Assembly: GCA_914767715.1 (NCBI GenBank)
Contig: OU612072.1
Location: forward strand, 20,088,001 to 20,152,000
DNA: 64,000 nucleotides
Origin: Membranipora membranacea
Lineage: Eukaryota; Bryozoa; Gymnolaemata; Cheilostomatida; Membraniporidae
Reading direction: 5' to 3'
Position numbers and translations under genes: made by a program. Below the pieces are notes generated by a model. That model was not told where the DNA came from, did no database searches, and was given only the letters and a program-made list of their open reading frames with translations. Within the stretch, counting starts at the first letter, position 1; each line of letters opens with the position of its first letter. Of the stretch, positions 34,925 to 46,140 are shown piece after piece.

Positions 34925-37900
34925 CTACAAATCATATAATATTGTCTTCGATAGTCTACTCATAACATAACATTTAAACATAACATGTCATTACATAACA
35001 TCATTTTCTTCAAAACTGACTCGGTGTTGAAGCTTCATGTGTTTCAGTATGTTCGGCATCCCCAGCCTTAGCAAACGGTTTACTCTGCTTTGTATGGGGT
35101 TTGATATGAAAATGACCAGAAATGATCAGTCGTACCTGTTTCAATCGAGGAAAAACTCACAAGATATTTGAAGAAGTCGACTATACTATTGACTTTGCAC
35201 ACGCTATAACAAATTTGTTTAACCTGAAGGTGAGGTAGTGATTATCTATCCAGAATCAATATCGCTCCATTAAAACTGAAAGCGATAACATCTTTCTCCA
35301 CAAGTCGTAAGGTAATGAAGGTTATACCACCCACCTTGATGACATATTTTCTTGATCTGGTTGACATTGCCATTAGCGAGGCTGGTTAGTGCGGAGAGAG
35401 CAACCTTATCAGTCAGTACTGAACACTGTATGTCATACCTAGCGACTACTTCCACTCGTCTCAGCAACAAATAGTCTAACGTATAGATGACTGATGATTA
35501 ATAATACGTATGGATTGTCTGCACAGATTGAATAAAGGTGAGGCCACGGTCGACTTCTCCAGGACAAGAGAGAAGGGTTGTTCTGGTTTAGAATAGCTGA
35601 GGAGGATCAGACACTGAAATCTTTTGTAGAAATTAGTTGAAATATGCACAAGAGTGTGGCCTTAGCTTTAGGTTTGTACCCATAAGACTGATGTTAAGTA
35701 AGAGGCTAGTCCTATAAAACTGCATGTGTCCAGTGTCAAGTCATTGTTTTGTAACGCAAACCTTCATAAACTCAACATACCTTTGATTTCAACAATGACA
35801 TTACATGGATTATTTCCTCCGACTATCTTATACTGATAACTTCCGACCGGTAACTTAATTCTGTGTGTGATACCTTCTATTGTCAGATCTACATCAGCTA
35901 ATCCAGTAGCAGGAGACACAACTTCTCTTATCGTATCAGGGCATTTCACATCCAGGATTGAGGTGCCTTTGGGATAGAAATACAACAAATTATGTACGGT
36001 ATAATATATCTCAATCACTTGTCAAGTTGCTTACTTATTGACTAGTCTATTAACACCAGCAGAAACTCATTTATCTGATTAAGAATTCACACCAAAGATG
36101 AGCTTGTAAGATTAGAGACCTACCTGTTATCAGTGCTGACATGCTAAAATTGATGGTTAAATTAAGTGGTAAAGTCTAAATTGTAATTGTTGAAATTGGA
36201 AACCTAGATTGAGAGGGCATCTTGAGATATGGAGCCACCATACAAGTGAAATTGAACTGTCTCCCAGTTAAGTAAGTGGTGATAATCTGGAGCTACAGCA
36301 ATTTTTTAGGAAAGAATCAACCTTACCCAATGAATTTTGCACTAACCATTATTTATGACCGTTATAGTTGTAGAACAGTTGTCTCTATAGAGGATGTGAC
36401 TACCCACAGCTAACCCGGCCTGTTGGTCGGGATGTGTATCAACTAATGCTCTCTCCTCATTATTTGTCACATACAGTGTTATATTTCGGTTCTGACAAGG
36501 TCGTCTGGGGGTAGTTCCTGTAGGATAAGAGTTATTTTTGTCCTTAGCTTTCAGATATTGATAAAAAAGTCTATATCAAGTAGAAATGCATTGAGGCAAA
36601 GATTGGAATTCTGCCAAGGTAGGATAGTGATAGTACTACAAGGTTTGACTAGGTATGGGATGAGAGAACACGACTCCAAGTAGTGAATTAGCGCCATCGA
36701 CCCATTCTTTTTTGGGGATGGTGAGATGGCGCAATCGTTTAGCGCGCTTGCTATTCACTGCCAGGCAATTAGTGCTGCAGGAGTTGTGGGTTCGAGCCCC
36801 ACTGGGGGAGCTTTCATTGTTGATTGTTCCAGCCCCCAGCACCCTCGGGTGTATACCTCTCCTAACAAGTCATGACACGCTATGAAAGTAGTGACAGGTT
36901 ATGACAGGTAATGACGAGGGATGACATGAATGTGCTGACAACAACCAGCTATATGTATACTCACCATTATTTAAGACTGTAATAGTTGTCGTGCAGTTTC
37001 CTCTATTGATGAAGTGAATCCCCACAGCTAACCCGGCCTGTATGTCGGAATGTGTGTCCACTAAGGCTCTCTCATCATCTGATGTCACATACAGTGTCAT
37101 GTTTCTGTCCTGACAAGGAGGAATGATGGTTGACCCTACAGGTATAATATAATATATTCTATTTGGTGTGACGGTATTATCAAACTGATGAAGTACAAAC
37201 TGTCACAGCCGAAAGAACATTTAGGCAATTACAAATACAGTAAGATATGATGATATGTACCTTAGATTGGAAATACAAAATGCATATTTATGCTCACCGG
37301 TTCTTATTACTTTAATGTTCACAGCGCAGTTGTCTTTATAAATCACATGACTACCCACAGCGAGTCTAGTCTGTAAGTCAGGAGCTATGTCCACTTGTGC
37401 TTGCTCCTCATCGGATGTCACATAGAATGTCATGTTTCTGTCCTCACAAGGTGCTCTGGTGGTGGTTATCTGGGTGGTAGTTGACGGTGTTGTAGTTGAA
37501 GGTCTTGGCGTAGTTGTTAGTTTTGGATCTAAAAAGTTTAAATATTTAATATCGTTCAGTCCATTCAAAAAAACACCTTTCAAACAAAATAAATAAAACT
37601 GGAAATTCCGCGATAATAAATGCCACAAAACTTCAGGGGTGTGGATGATTTACACTCAGGTTGTTAATTGAGTTTATGATGGTGGCCAATGGCGATGTCA
37701 TTATAAGTGCAAATTTAAATAGCTGTCCTTTCCATGCAACCTATGAGGAAGACAACCTGAGTATTGTTGACCTATTAGGCGGCAAGTAGTGAAAGAGATG
37801 ATATGTAAAAACAAATCTGTCTTCACCGGGATTTGAACTCGGGCCTCTCGCGCAACAAACATGTTATAATTGTGGTATAAAACACCAAGTAGTGAAAGAG

Positions 37901-40587
37901 ATTACAAATGTGTTAGAACACAGGACTGTGATTCAGCCGTTTTTTCTATTTTTTCAAAAACACCTTTTGATAAAGTGATATGAGGCACTGGATTGGGTTT
38001 TGTATAGACATGCATTTATCATAAACACAAAACTGAAACCTGTCTCGACAGGAATATAACAGAAATTCAAATGCTGCTACTCTACTATATGAATTTATTA
38101 TGTCACATCTATTTTTTCGCAGTGATCTTCTCATTTGAGGCAAAAGGGGGTAAATTTTATCAAAGACATATTTAGTAAAAACGGCTATTTTTACTCTCAA
38201 AGAATTATCAGACATGAATAGGTAGATAAATAAAATGGACTAGCATGTACCCACCTAAAACATCAATTCAAGATAACAGTGATAGCATTAAATTATCAAC
38301 ATTTAAATACATATATACACATTTGTGCAATAAAGTGTCATATATTATCTATACCACTATTGTACCAATAAAAAAAATGTACCAATATGCATATACATAT
38401 AACATATATAGTGGCTATCAGTGTGTAGGGCATATCTTTGCATTGGAGTTGTCCGGCCATGTCAGGCTATTTTATCTACCATTAATTACTATTGGGTTAA
38501 GGATGCCCAACATGATTAGTTAAGAGGATTTAAGACATGATTTCTTGTGGATCATATAAAATGACTCCTTATTTTTGAGTGACACTTAGTTGGGGCCAAA
38601 TACACACAGATGACACTTAAAAGCACAGATTGGAATCTATTGATATATATATATATATATACAGTACAAACAGGTATTTCTCTATTAAGCGCTATATCAC
38701 TCAAGAATAGACGGAGTATTAAAATTAAAAGATCGTGTTCCACCTATCAATTCCACTTGAGACAACGTACAAAATATTCCTATTGTAATGTATATAGCGT
38801 ACTCACATATGAACTGCTGTATTCTTCTGCGTTGTCCGATATAAAGAGAGTGATTAGTGATAAAAAGAGAGGCAGGAGCATTCAGACATCCTGAGCAGAG
38901 ACCTAGTGTGGATACTCTGCTTGTGTCCAGGTCCACCAGTCGGATCCTGTTATTATTCATGTCAGCCACAATTAGTGTCTGATTACCTATGAATACGAGG
39001 TCAGATGGAAGGCTGAAGAGAGAGTTTAGTAGAGAGCTGTCTGTGTAGCCTGCGTTCTTTGGTGACCCGGAGATAAGTGTTATTATCTTCTCTCTGTATG
39101 TGATACGGTAGAGAGCTCGGTTCGCCGCTATGACGTACAGATCCCCGTTGTCATCCTGTGTCAGGTGTTTGACCAACGCGAGTCGGTCAGACTTAGCGAA
39201 AGTACCGACAGAGGCTGAGCTTACATCGACTGTCCTCACAGCCTGGTTATAGGTATCAGTGACGAGAAGCTGATCGACATCATTTTTGTCTCTAATTACA
39301 GACCGGAGACCGCAGAACTGACCGGGGCGACCATCTGTGTATCCTCGTGACTCACACTGTCCAGAGAAGACGGAGGTGATCCCTGTGTGACGGTTAATCT
39401 CTCTCAGACAGTGATTATAAGAGTCAGCTACAATTACATGCCTATCTGTGACCTGTGTGAATCCATAGATATCAGAGAACCTAGCCTCAGATCCTTTCCC
39501 CTCTCTGTATCCGCTCACAGTAGTGTTCCCGGCTATGGTCATAGATGACATACCATCGCTGGTCTTCAGGGAGTGCTTGTCAGTGTACAGTATGTGACCG
39601 GGTTGGAAGAGATCTTCTTCCATGTGATAAACCCAGTTAGAGGTGGTGGTGGTGAAGTTTTTAGCTGTACATCTCTCTAATCTGTAAGATTAATATTGTT
39701 ATGTAAACGGATGATGTTTGTTAATTTGATCGTATTAACGCAGTAATTATTGAACTAAACAACCACAGATATTGCAAATGCAATATTTCAAATTTATAAT
39801 TTAAATGAAGTGAATTTTTCGTATTCTAAGTATTCACGTGCTGGTGGGTGAATCAAATATATCAGAATTATTAATTTCTCCCAAAATTCATTCAAATGGA
39901 TAATTGTGTTTTCTATTAACCAATTAAATTTAAATGCAGGTTTTGCACCAGACACCAAAATATATAATATTTTACGGCGGCTTTTGTTGACAGTACATTT
40001 TGGTTATTTGGAGTTGTCTCATGTTATACACCATGAGGAGGCAATACACAAAATTTCAATAAAGCTCAAATGATTAGTTCACTGTACATTGCCTACCCTG
40101 AATCTGATAATTTTACTAAAGGATATTCTAGCATAGAACTCAGAAGGCTTTCAAACCCCTATTTATTTTCAAAGTGCCCTGGATAGGTAGATACACATCA
40201 CATCAATGGAAAGTGACTCACCGGTCAACTAGAGACTGCGTATCCTGATCCATACACCACCCAGTATTTAGTATCACACAACATAACACCTGTCAAAACA
40301 ATGATGGTATTAATTAAGTTTGTTACAAGAGAAAATACCAAGGTACTTAAGGTTTGGGGGAGAGGACGTCACCCATATAAAGGGAATGCCGAGTCCCTAT
40401 TGAGACCCGCATTGAGATGCGCATTCAGCCTGTAGATGGTATGTCTGGGTTAAAGCAAGCCATGCTTGTTTTCTCATGTACTATAACTACTTCTTTTTTT
40501 CAAAATTATCACTTATCAATATTGAGGTAATAGTTGAATCGAAATTCTTAATGTACTTACGAGGAAAAGTGTCAGTCTCAGCTCCAT
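34722..40587 (-). CDS. Gene C: secreted NHL-repeat protein with three two-cysteine domains
   Basis: Eight exons join in phase: 40561-40587 (MELRLTLFL), 40222-40289 (VLCCVILNTGWC, completing a signal peptide), 38807-39681 (NHL propeller), 37298-37528 (short Thr-rich linker plus two-cysteine domain 1), 36965-37135 (domain 2), 36347-36517 (domain 3), 35781-35966 (HYR-like, CPDTIREVVSPATG...) and 34722/34726-34924 (DCSSQAGSQAKLSCDDD...). Introns from the propeller onward are all phase 1, as in extracellular proteins built by exon shuffling. The last visible exon ends ATTCCTCCGTGAGC, which can be read as Pro-stop or as a GTGAGC donor with more exons downstream. The product should be secreted. Its intron at 36518-36964 contains a SINE. 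No transmembrane segment is seen. Confidence 0.87.
35781..35966 (-). CDS. Gene C exon 7: HYR-like domain
   Basis: 186 nt, phase 1 to 1. It reads TSILDVKCPDTIREVVSPAT..., LPVGSYQYKIVGG, CNVIVEIK. The CPxxI start, the LPVGxYxY turn and the closing C-x-V-x-V are HYR (hyalin repeat)-like, although shorter than the usual ~80 residues. Moderate confidence in the domain name, good confidence in the exon. Confidence 0.7.
36347..36517 (-). CDS. Gene C exon 6: two-cysteine domain 3
   Basis: 171 nt, phase 1 to 1. It reads TTPRRPCQNRNITLYVTNNE..., AVGSHILYRDNCSTTITVIN. Acceptor CCTACAG, donor GTTAGT. Domains 2 and 3 are closest to each other. Confidence 0.85.
36700..36830 (+). mobile_element. tRNA-derived SINE in an intron of gene C
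   Basis: Sequence GGTGAGATGGCGCAATCG... resembles an A box (TGGCNNAGTNGG-like) and GTGGGTTCGAGCCCCACTG is a near-perfect B box closing a T-arm helix. The long stretch between them looks like a class II (Leu/Ser-type) tRNA ancestor. The acceptor stem does not pair well, so it is a SINE head rather than a functional tRNA gene. Confidence 0.65.
36965..37135 (-). CDS. Gene C exon 5: two-cysteine domain 2
   Basis: 171 nt, phase 1 to 1. It reads STIIPPCQDRNMTLYVTSDD..., AVGIHFINRGNCTTTITVLNN. It has exactly the same length as the next exon, showing tandem exon duplication. Acceptor CCTGTAG, donor GTGAGT. Confidence 0.85.
37298..37528 (-). CDS. Gene C exon 4: short Thr-rich linker and two-cysteine domain 1
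   Basis: 231 nt, phase 1 to 1. It reads PKLTTTPRPSTTTPSTTTQI, then CEDRNMTFYVTSDEEQAQVD... and ends ...DNCAVNIKVIRT before GTGAGC. It is the counterpart of 6-1241 in gene A, with a linker of about 22 residues instead of about 360. Confidence 0.85.
37783..37902 (-). mobile_element. Small SINE-like insertion with 17-bp target duplication
   Basis: CAAGTAGTGAAAGAGAT occurs at 37783-37799 and again at 37886-37902, flanking an 86-bp insert. On the minus strand the insert contains GAGGCCCGAGTTCAAATCCC, a tRNA B box and T arm. Long exact flanking repeats are the mark of LINE-driven retroposition. It lies between exons 3 and 4 of gene C. Confidence 0.75.
37903..38800. other. Rest of the gene C intron 3
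   Basis: AT-rich; an (AT)n run lies at 38642-38661. The part next to the exon, with TACAGTACAAACAGGTATTT..., matches 1515-1620 beside the NHL exon of gene A, showing that the duplication included this intron. Confidence 0.5.
38807..39681 (-). CDS. Gene C exon 3: NHL-type beta-propeller exon
   Basis: 875 nt, phases 2 to 1. Blades read GSEARFSDIYGF with VIVADSYNHCLREIN; GRPGQFCGLRSV with LLVTDTYNQAVRTVDV; DNGDLYVIAANRALYRI; LNSLFSLPSDLVFIGNQ with IVADMNNNRIRLVDL; and a final GCLNAPASLFITNHSLYIGQ. It is intact, with clear similarity to 1664-2535 and 12093-12917. The open frame continues past the GTGAGT donor at 38806 into the intron, so the simple open frame overstates the exon. Confidence 0.9.
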
Positions 40588-41390
40588 GATTTTCAATAGG
40601 CTGAATATCTTCATCGGACTACAGCAATATTAATTCAACACCTCTAGTCTCTCCTCAGTACGGTAAGTAAATGAACTGGTAGTGAACATAAACCCGCTGC
40701 GGAGGTATTTAGCTAGCGGCAACTAATATTTAACCAGTTATCTTTTATGTGCGTCAAAATTCAGATAAGAGAGCCGAGTAAACCTTTCTCTGCCTGGTAC
40801 TAAATACTGTTGACGTAGGAATCTCTTATCAGTGTAAACATTTAAAGGTAGCTATATCGGACAAAATCGTGTGTCCTGTTTTAACAAAGTCCCCAATATT
40901 GAACCAGGGTACTGCTGTGTGCGTCAGAGACCTGATAAGAAGGACAGGTGAAACTTTCAGTGCTCAGTACTTAATCATGCTAATACAATGAGTCGTGTAT
41001 CACTGTAAATGTTACAGGAGGCAACAAATTTAAATTCTACGAAAAGGAATGTAAATGATGGCATGCCTGCCTGAGTTTCACTTGTTGAGGCCTGATGTTT
41101 ACAAGGCTGTTGCATCAATTGAGGTAAAATGATAATATGGAATGACAACTCTTTGTTTGTCATCAATATCTCTCTAACGGCACACAATTCTTGTGGTGTT
41201 ATTAATGGTGTATCAATTATACCTGTACCTGTAATTGTTGATTAGGTTTATCAAGGGGCCTGATGTTTACAAGTCTGAGCTGGTTTGATCAACTGAGCTA
41301 CAATGATATTAACGAAGGATGACAGCACACAATTCTATCTTTAAACTGCTGTAAATACCTAATGCCGTTATCTTGTAGAAACAATTAATG
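40588..41390. promoter_or_regulatory. Upstream region of gene C, shared with gene A
   Basis: Aligns with 3571-4460. It contains the GATAAGAG...CTCTTATC module at 40764-40830 and a second, half-decayed module near 40935 (CTGATAAGAAGG; CTGATTAGAAGG in gene A). Promoter function is inferred from position. Confidence 0.45.
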
Positions 41391-43530
41391 ATGAGATCAT
41401 ACGATTAATATCAAAGTGACGCAACTCAATCATGTGGAAGCTGGGAATATTGAATTTATTGACGCAAGATACACATATACTGCTGATCTTGTGCTTAATA
41501 TTGGGAGGGCGTTATAGCTCAGTCCCTCCCATATTTAATCAGCATAAACCCAGTGAACGTTATGGATTCTAAGTCTCAGTCACAACTAAACAACAAGATA
41601 CTATCTAGAGATAACTTCTGACTCACTCTTCAGATATCAGATATCAAACCATATATCCAGAGAATTCATATATAAGGAAGGCAGGATTAAAGACATTGAA
41701 GGGTGCGAGGGATTGAATAGTCAACCAAGAATTGCCTCCCGATTGGACACAAATGATCCCTGAGCCACCGATCGCCTGGCAGTTAATCTCACTCAGGGTA
41801 AACAATTGCAATTTCTTCATAGACATGGTATGATGGGGCTGCTTAGAGAGCATGTTCCCGAAGCTACTGGTAAAATTCAACTTTTAAGCAAACAGCTTAC
41901 TGAGACTGCGCAATCTAGCAGTATTCATGCTGCAGTGTTATGTGGCTAGTACAAACTATATATAACCTGGTATCTTAACCAGAGAGCATACCTGCCATGT
42001 AAAACGACGGCAACTATTTGATACACAGTCATTCAGAAGAGCAGTTTCACTCTACATTAATTTTGTATGGCTAGTCTGTTATTTTAAAAATTTATTCAAG
42101 GCTGCCGTTTGTCTCAACTATTAATAATCTGTACGTTTTTACCAAGTGACATAGTATTAGGAAAAGCAGCTATTTTTGTACGACGGCTACCCGCACATAA
42201 TGAGGGAGCTTGATCATTTTTAGTAATCTGTGGCATCCACAGGTTGTTAAAAGACAAGGAAGCTCAATAAGAAAAAAGAACTTTATGTTTCTGTGAAAAA
42301 GACAAGAAAAAGTCATCTTGACATTGCTTACAAATAATATGTCAAGCCTCGGTGATTATTGAGAAGATGATGAATCGATAATTTTAAGTATTTGTAACAG
42401 GCCCCATGATTTATTTACAAGGCAGCCAGTGAATGGTCAAGTACCGCTGCAAAGCAAGAGTGAGTGGCTTTCTTTTTCTAGAAGGTAAACCAGTTGCGTA
42501 AGCGTTGTGACACATCAACCCTCCAATGCCATACAAACAGGACCAGCGGTAAGATGAGTGAGAGACTTAGGGACTCTGCTTGCAGAGTACGGAAGTAGCT
42601 CAAGCTAAACCACCGTCCCTCTTACATTAAAGTTTGCCTAGCAGCTGCCTTCTGGTTTTCAGAAACACAACATAGTTGTCTATGTCAATAATTAGTTTAC
42701 TAATTTGTAAGGTAACAAGTAATCATTAGTACGACTTATCCCGGTGAAAGCGACATTAACTATGAATCTCTAACTTCATGATATTGAATACGTCATTTGC
42801 TTCCTTTCGATTAAAATTTTGGCCAATGTCAACTTGAATTTTTTGACAGTTTTCGTTAACCACAACACTAGCACGCAATTACCGGTTTTGATCATGGATG
42901 TATTTTGGTTTATATAACAAGTATTTAAGATAGTATTAGGGAAAGAGATGTAAAGTTACTGATCAAGCAGGATGGGGACCCATGAGCTGTAACCAACACA
43001 GCTAACCTCAACAATGCAATCTAAATTTAGGAGCAAATCTGGTGTCTCAAGGTACAAGGGCACGCTGTAAATCATAATGACGCAATATCACTAACACTTA
43101 TTGGGAGATTTAACATCTAGTAGTTTGACACCCCCATACTTTTGGTAAGCAGTAACAATGCCGTAATAAACCAAGACCTTGTTTTATTGTGTTTAGAAAG
43201 TTATACCAGATCCTCCCCCTTCAATGTTATTGTCAGTGGTCCTTGCTTTTCGCAGCGGAGAAAATTAATACATATTTTTTAATTTGACGATAGCCTTGAA
43301 TTTCTAATGCGCTTCAAACCTCTGATAAGAAAGAAGTAATCCTTTCACTGCTTAGTAATCCTAGGCTGTTGACATATTTCTCTTATCACAGATCATTCAG
43401 AGATCACAGGCGAGTCTCTTTTGAAAAGTATTTCGGGAAAAGTAAAGACTATAAATGTTTTAGACTACATTAGACTATAATTATATTAGATATCTTGAAC
43501 TGCAATGCATCTGTCTTGTGATTAAAATAG
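41391..43530. mobile_element. 2.14-kb insertion with 5-bp target duplication
   Basis: The duplicated segment in gene A runs ...AACAATTAATGGTGCTGG without interruption (near 4456-4473). Here AACAATTAATG ends at 41390 and TAATGGTGCTGG resumes at 43531, so 2140 bp are extra, flanked by TAATG on both sides. I see no terminal inverted repeat and no transposase frame. Its right part (43200-43390) contains a copy of the 8760-8960 repeat with a GATAAGA/CTCTTATC pair at 43324-43387. It may be a composite of several insertions. Confidence 0.7.
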
Positions 43531-45710
43531 TAATGGTGCTGGTAGGGCATGGCCGTCACGTCCTACTTTGATTTGATTTGTTACAAAAAAAAATGCGTAT
43601 TGGAAGGCAGACTCTCATAATTACTTTGTATTTACACAATTAGTATCCTATCTCGATCCTTAGCACCATGAATAGTGAAGGAAAGAATGCATGTGTGCAT
43701 TGCATTGTGGGATACATAATAATTTTGTTATCACAATTTTGACAGCCAATAAACAAAATGATTGAAGAAAGGAAGACCAAAGTCGTGTCCTCTTCCACTA
43801 GCAATGGTAAGCCTTATATCCAACCTTACCCAACGGCAGTCATTATTTGGAGGACTAGAATAAATACAGACGATGCTGGGGACTAGGGAACTAATACAGA
43901 AACTCTCCTCGATAATACTCATGATATTCATAAACTGATTGCCTTGGTCTGAAGCAGGACATCTGACGATACATTGCGTCAAGACAAAGGGTAGGTGTAT
44001 GAAGCTAAATATGCAGCCTGTTGACATATATTGATCTGTTCCTGCAATACACCGTAATCGTTTAAAGAACGCTAAGTGATTGCTCAGAATTATCAATTTT
44101 ATAGAGCAGCCTACACAGCTTTGCTAATAAATCAAAGTCATGTGTAACAAAGTTTGTATCTCTTATCAATCAAGTTTCAAGGAAGCAAACTTGGACCGAC
44201 TCATGTTCCTTGTCACTAACTAAATTCCTTATATAGCTTCAAAGCTGCATGGTGCCTAAAGTATGTGATAAGAGCACCAAGTTAGCTTTTTACTGCTTGG
44301 CACTGAACCCTGCTAATGTGAATGTAGGTAGATAACTCCTTTTTTTGCTATCTTTGGCGCATATTCAACCCACTAGGGGCCAAATACCCAAGCAGAACAG
44401 ACTCCTCTCTTTTACTCATTATTGCTCATGTTTATTTGGTATGGAGTTAACTCCTTCCTGTTGAGGAAGAAGGCAACTCCATACAAAAGTGTTTTGTTTA
44501 TCTAATCAAATTCATCCACAACATTGTTTTTAGAACTTAGTTACAAGTAGGTATTAATTCAATTTACGAATGACTCATAGTTGAGATGCCTTTTCGACAT
44601 TAAAATCAATTCGTATTCTTGAATGATAAACTAAGTTAAATACCAAAGAAGCAGTCAATACCATACCAGAAAAAACATGCTCCAAGGGCTCTCCCACCAG
44701 AACTGATCAACCTTGATGTTCCCCCGGTCTTATATGAACCGGAGGTCCTCACTGTTGATAGGCATGGCCAAAAAGCCGGAGATTGTATTTGCCCATCGAT
44801 CACTTTAAAGTTGAAAATAAAAATGTAAATAAACTGACTTCTTCTTGAAAAGATGGCGATAGGATTTTGATTTTTGTCTGTTAGAAAATGATTTAATTAT
44901 ACATTGATTATATGACAGCGATTAAACCTCCAAAAAAGGCGGAGGTGGGATGTCTGATAGCTGACAGTAATTTAATTACGCCTAATACACAACAGATTTC
45001 GTCCAAAGATAAAACTGAGATTGGTCTCTGATTTGAAGTGGTTGACACTGTCTGTTATCACTTGCTCCCATCTTCTTGGTTTTATTCTCTCTATCCGAAA
45101 TCTCCTGAGCCTGAGCTGTGAGAACTTGGGATCTCACAGCTTCTGCTCCTCCTTCTCCTTGACTCTCCTGAGTCATCCGTGTAAGCTGTGAAGTTACCTC
45201 ACATGTTTTCATGAAATCATTTTTATAACTTCCTAATGTACACAAAATACCTGTGCTAAAGTGTCCTACCATGTCATCCAATCTAACTAGGGTGGGCAGT
45301 GCTTGGATGTATGAAAATAGTAGTGCAAAGGTGTAACTTCTGTACCAAGTATATCGTACCGAAAAACGCCTTGATATGGACAATATCACCAAGTGTGCCA
45401 AGAGGCTCTCCAAAGCAGATACTTGAAAACACAGATTGAAAACCAAATCCCTCAGAATGGTTGCCATCAACGCACCAAACCCTTTAATCACCTTTGACAT
45501 GCTACTATCCGGTTGCTTTACGTCTCTGCGCCACTGCATTAATCTTCGTGGAGACTGTTTTAGGTCACAGGCTATCCTTATTTTCTCTTATTGTATATAT
45601 GTACATTACAAATAGATTTTATGCGACAGTTTTAGACAGCAAAATTTTTGTAAACAAATTTTACCAGAGGCAAACCAGTTTTTTATTTCTCAATCGCCCC
45701 TTGTTATAAT
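43531..45710. repeat. Interspersed repeat unit, copy of 5040-7107
   Basis: Same landmarks in the same order as 5040-7107, but without the foldback element. It has an empty insertion site at 43595-43603. GCATTGTGGGATAC lies at 43702 and the hairpin GTATGGAGTT.../...AACTCCATAC at 44440-44486. A 185-codon minus-strand frame (44982-45539) is described separately. Confidence 0.7.
44982..45539 (-). CDS. Unrecognised open frame inside the repeat unit
   Basis: 185 codons. The N-terminal half is hydrophobic/basic (LMATILRDLVFNLCFQVSAL); the C-terminal half is polar (TQESQGEGGAEAVRSQVLTA, DRENKTKKMGASDNRQC). The paralogous stretch near 6069-7000 keeps the C-terminal wording but is frameshifted upstream. 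Fragments also appear near 28700 and 30190. I suspect a transposon-borne or relic coding sequence; no family recognised. Confidence 0.3.
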   Translation of the reverse strand: MQWRRDVKQPDSSMSKVIKGFGALMATILRDLVFNLCFQVSALESLLAHLVILSISRRFSVRYTWYRSYTFALLFSYIQALPTLVRLDDMVGHFSTGILCTLGSYKNDFMKTCEVTSQLTRMTQESQGEGGAEAVRSQVLTAQAQEISDRENKTKKMGASDNRQCQPLQIRDQSQFYLWTKSVVY

Positions 45711-45810
45711 TAAGGTCCGAACATACATACAAACGTACATACATACGAACATACGTATCTACGTACGCACGTATGCACACACGCACACACGCACGCAAGC
45801 ACACATACAC

Positions 45811-46140
45811 ACATACATACATACATACATACATACATACATACATACATACATACATACATACATACATACATACATACATACATACATACATACATAC
45901 ATACATACATACATACATACATACATACATACATACATACATACATACATACATACATACATACATACATACATACATACATACATACATACATACATAC
46001 ATACATACATACATACATACATACATACATACATACATACATACATACATACATACATACATACATACATACATACATACATACATACATACATACATAC
46101 ATACATACATACATACATACATACATACATACATACATAC
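45811..46140. repeat. Pure (ACAT)n microsatellite, about 82 units
   Basis: 330 bp of uninterrupted ACAT/CATA repeats, with degenerate flanks from 45720. It sits where the similarity between the two duplicated segments ends. The long Tyr-Val-Cys-Met and Tyr-Ile-His-Thr frames on both strands are artefacts of this repeat. Confidence 0.97.

Noticed and set aside
36720-36812. Functional tRNA gene
   Set aside because: The B box is good, but the acceptor stem does not pair and the variable region is irregular; a tRNA-derived SINE fits better.
38697-38806. Continuation of the gene C propeller frame past 38806
   Set aside because: The GTGAGT donor at 38806 is conserved in gene A, and the following exon resumes with the Thr-rich linker in phase.
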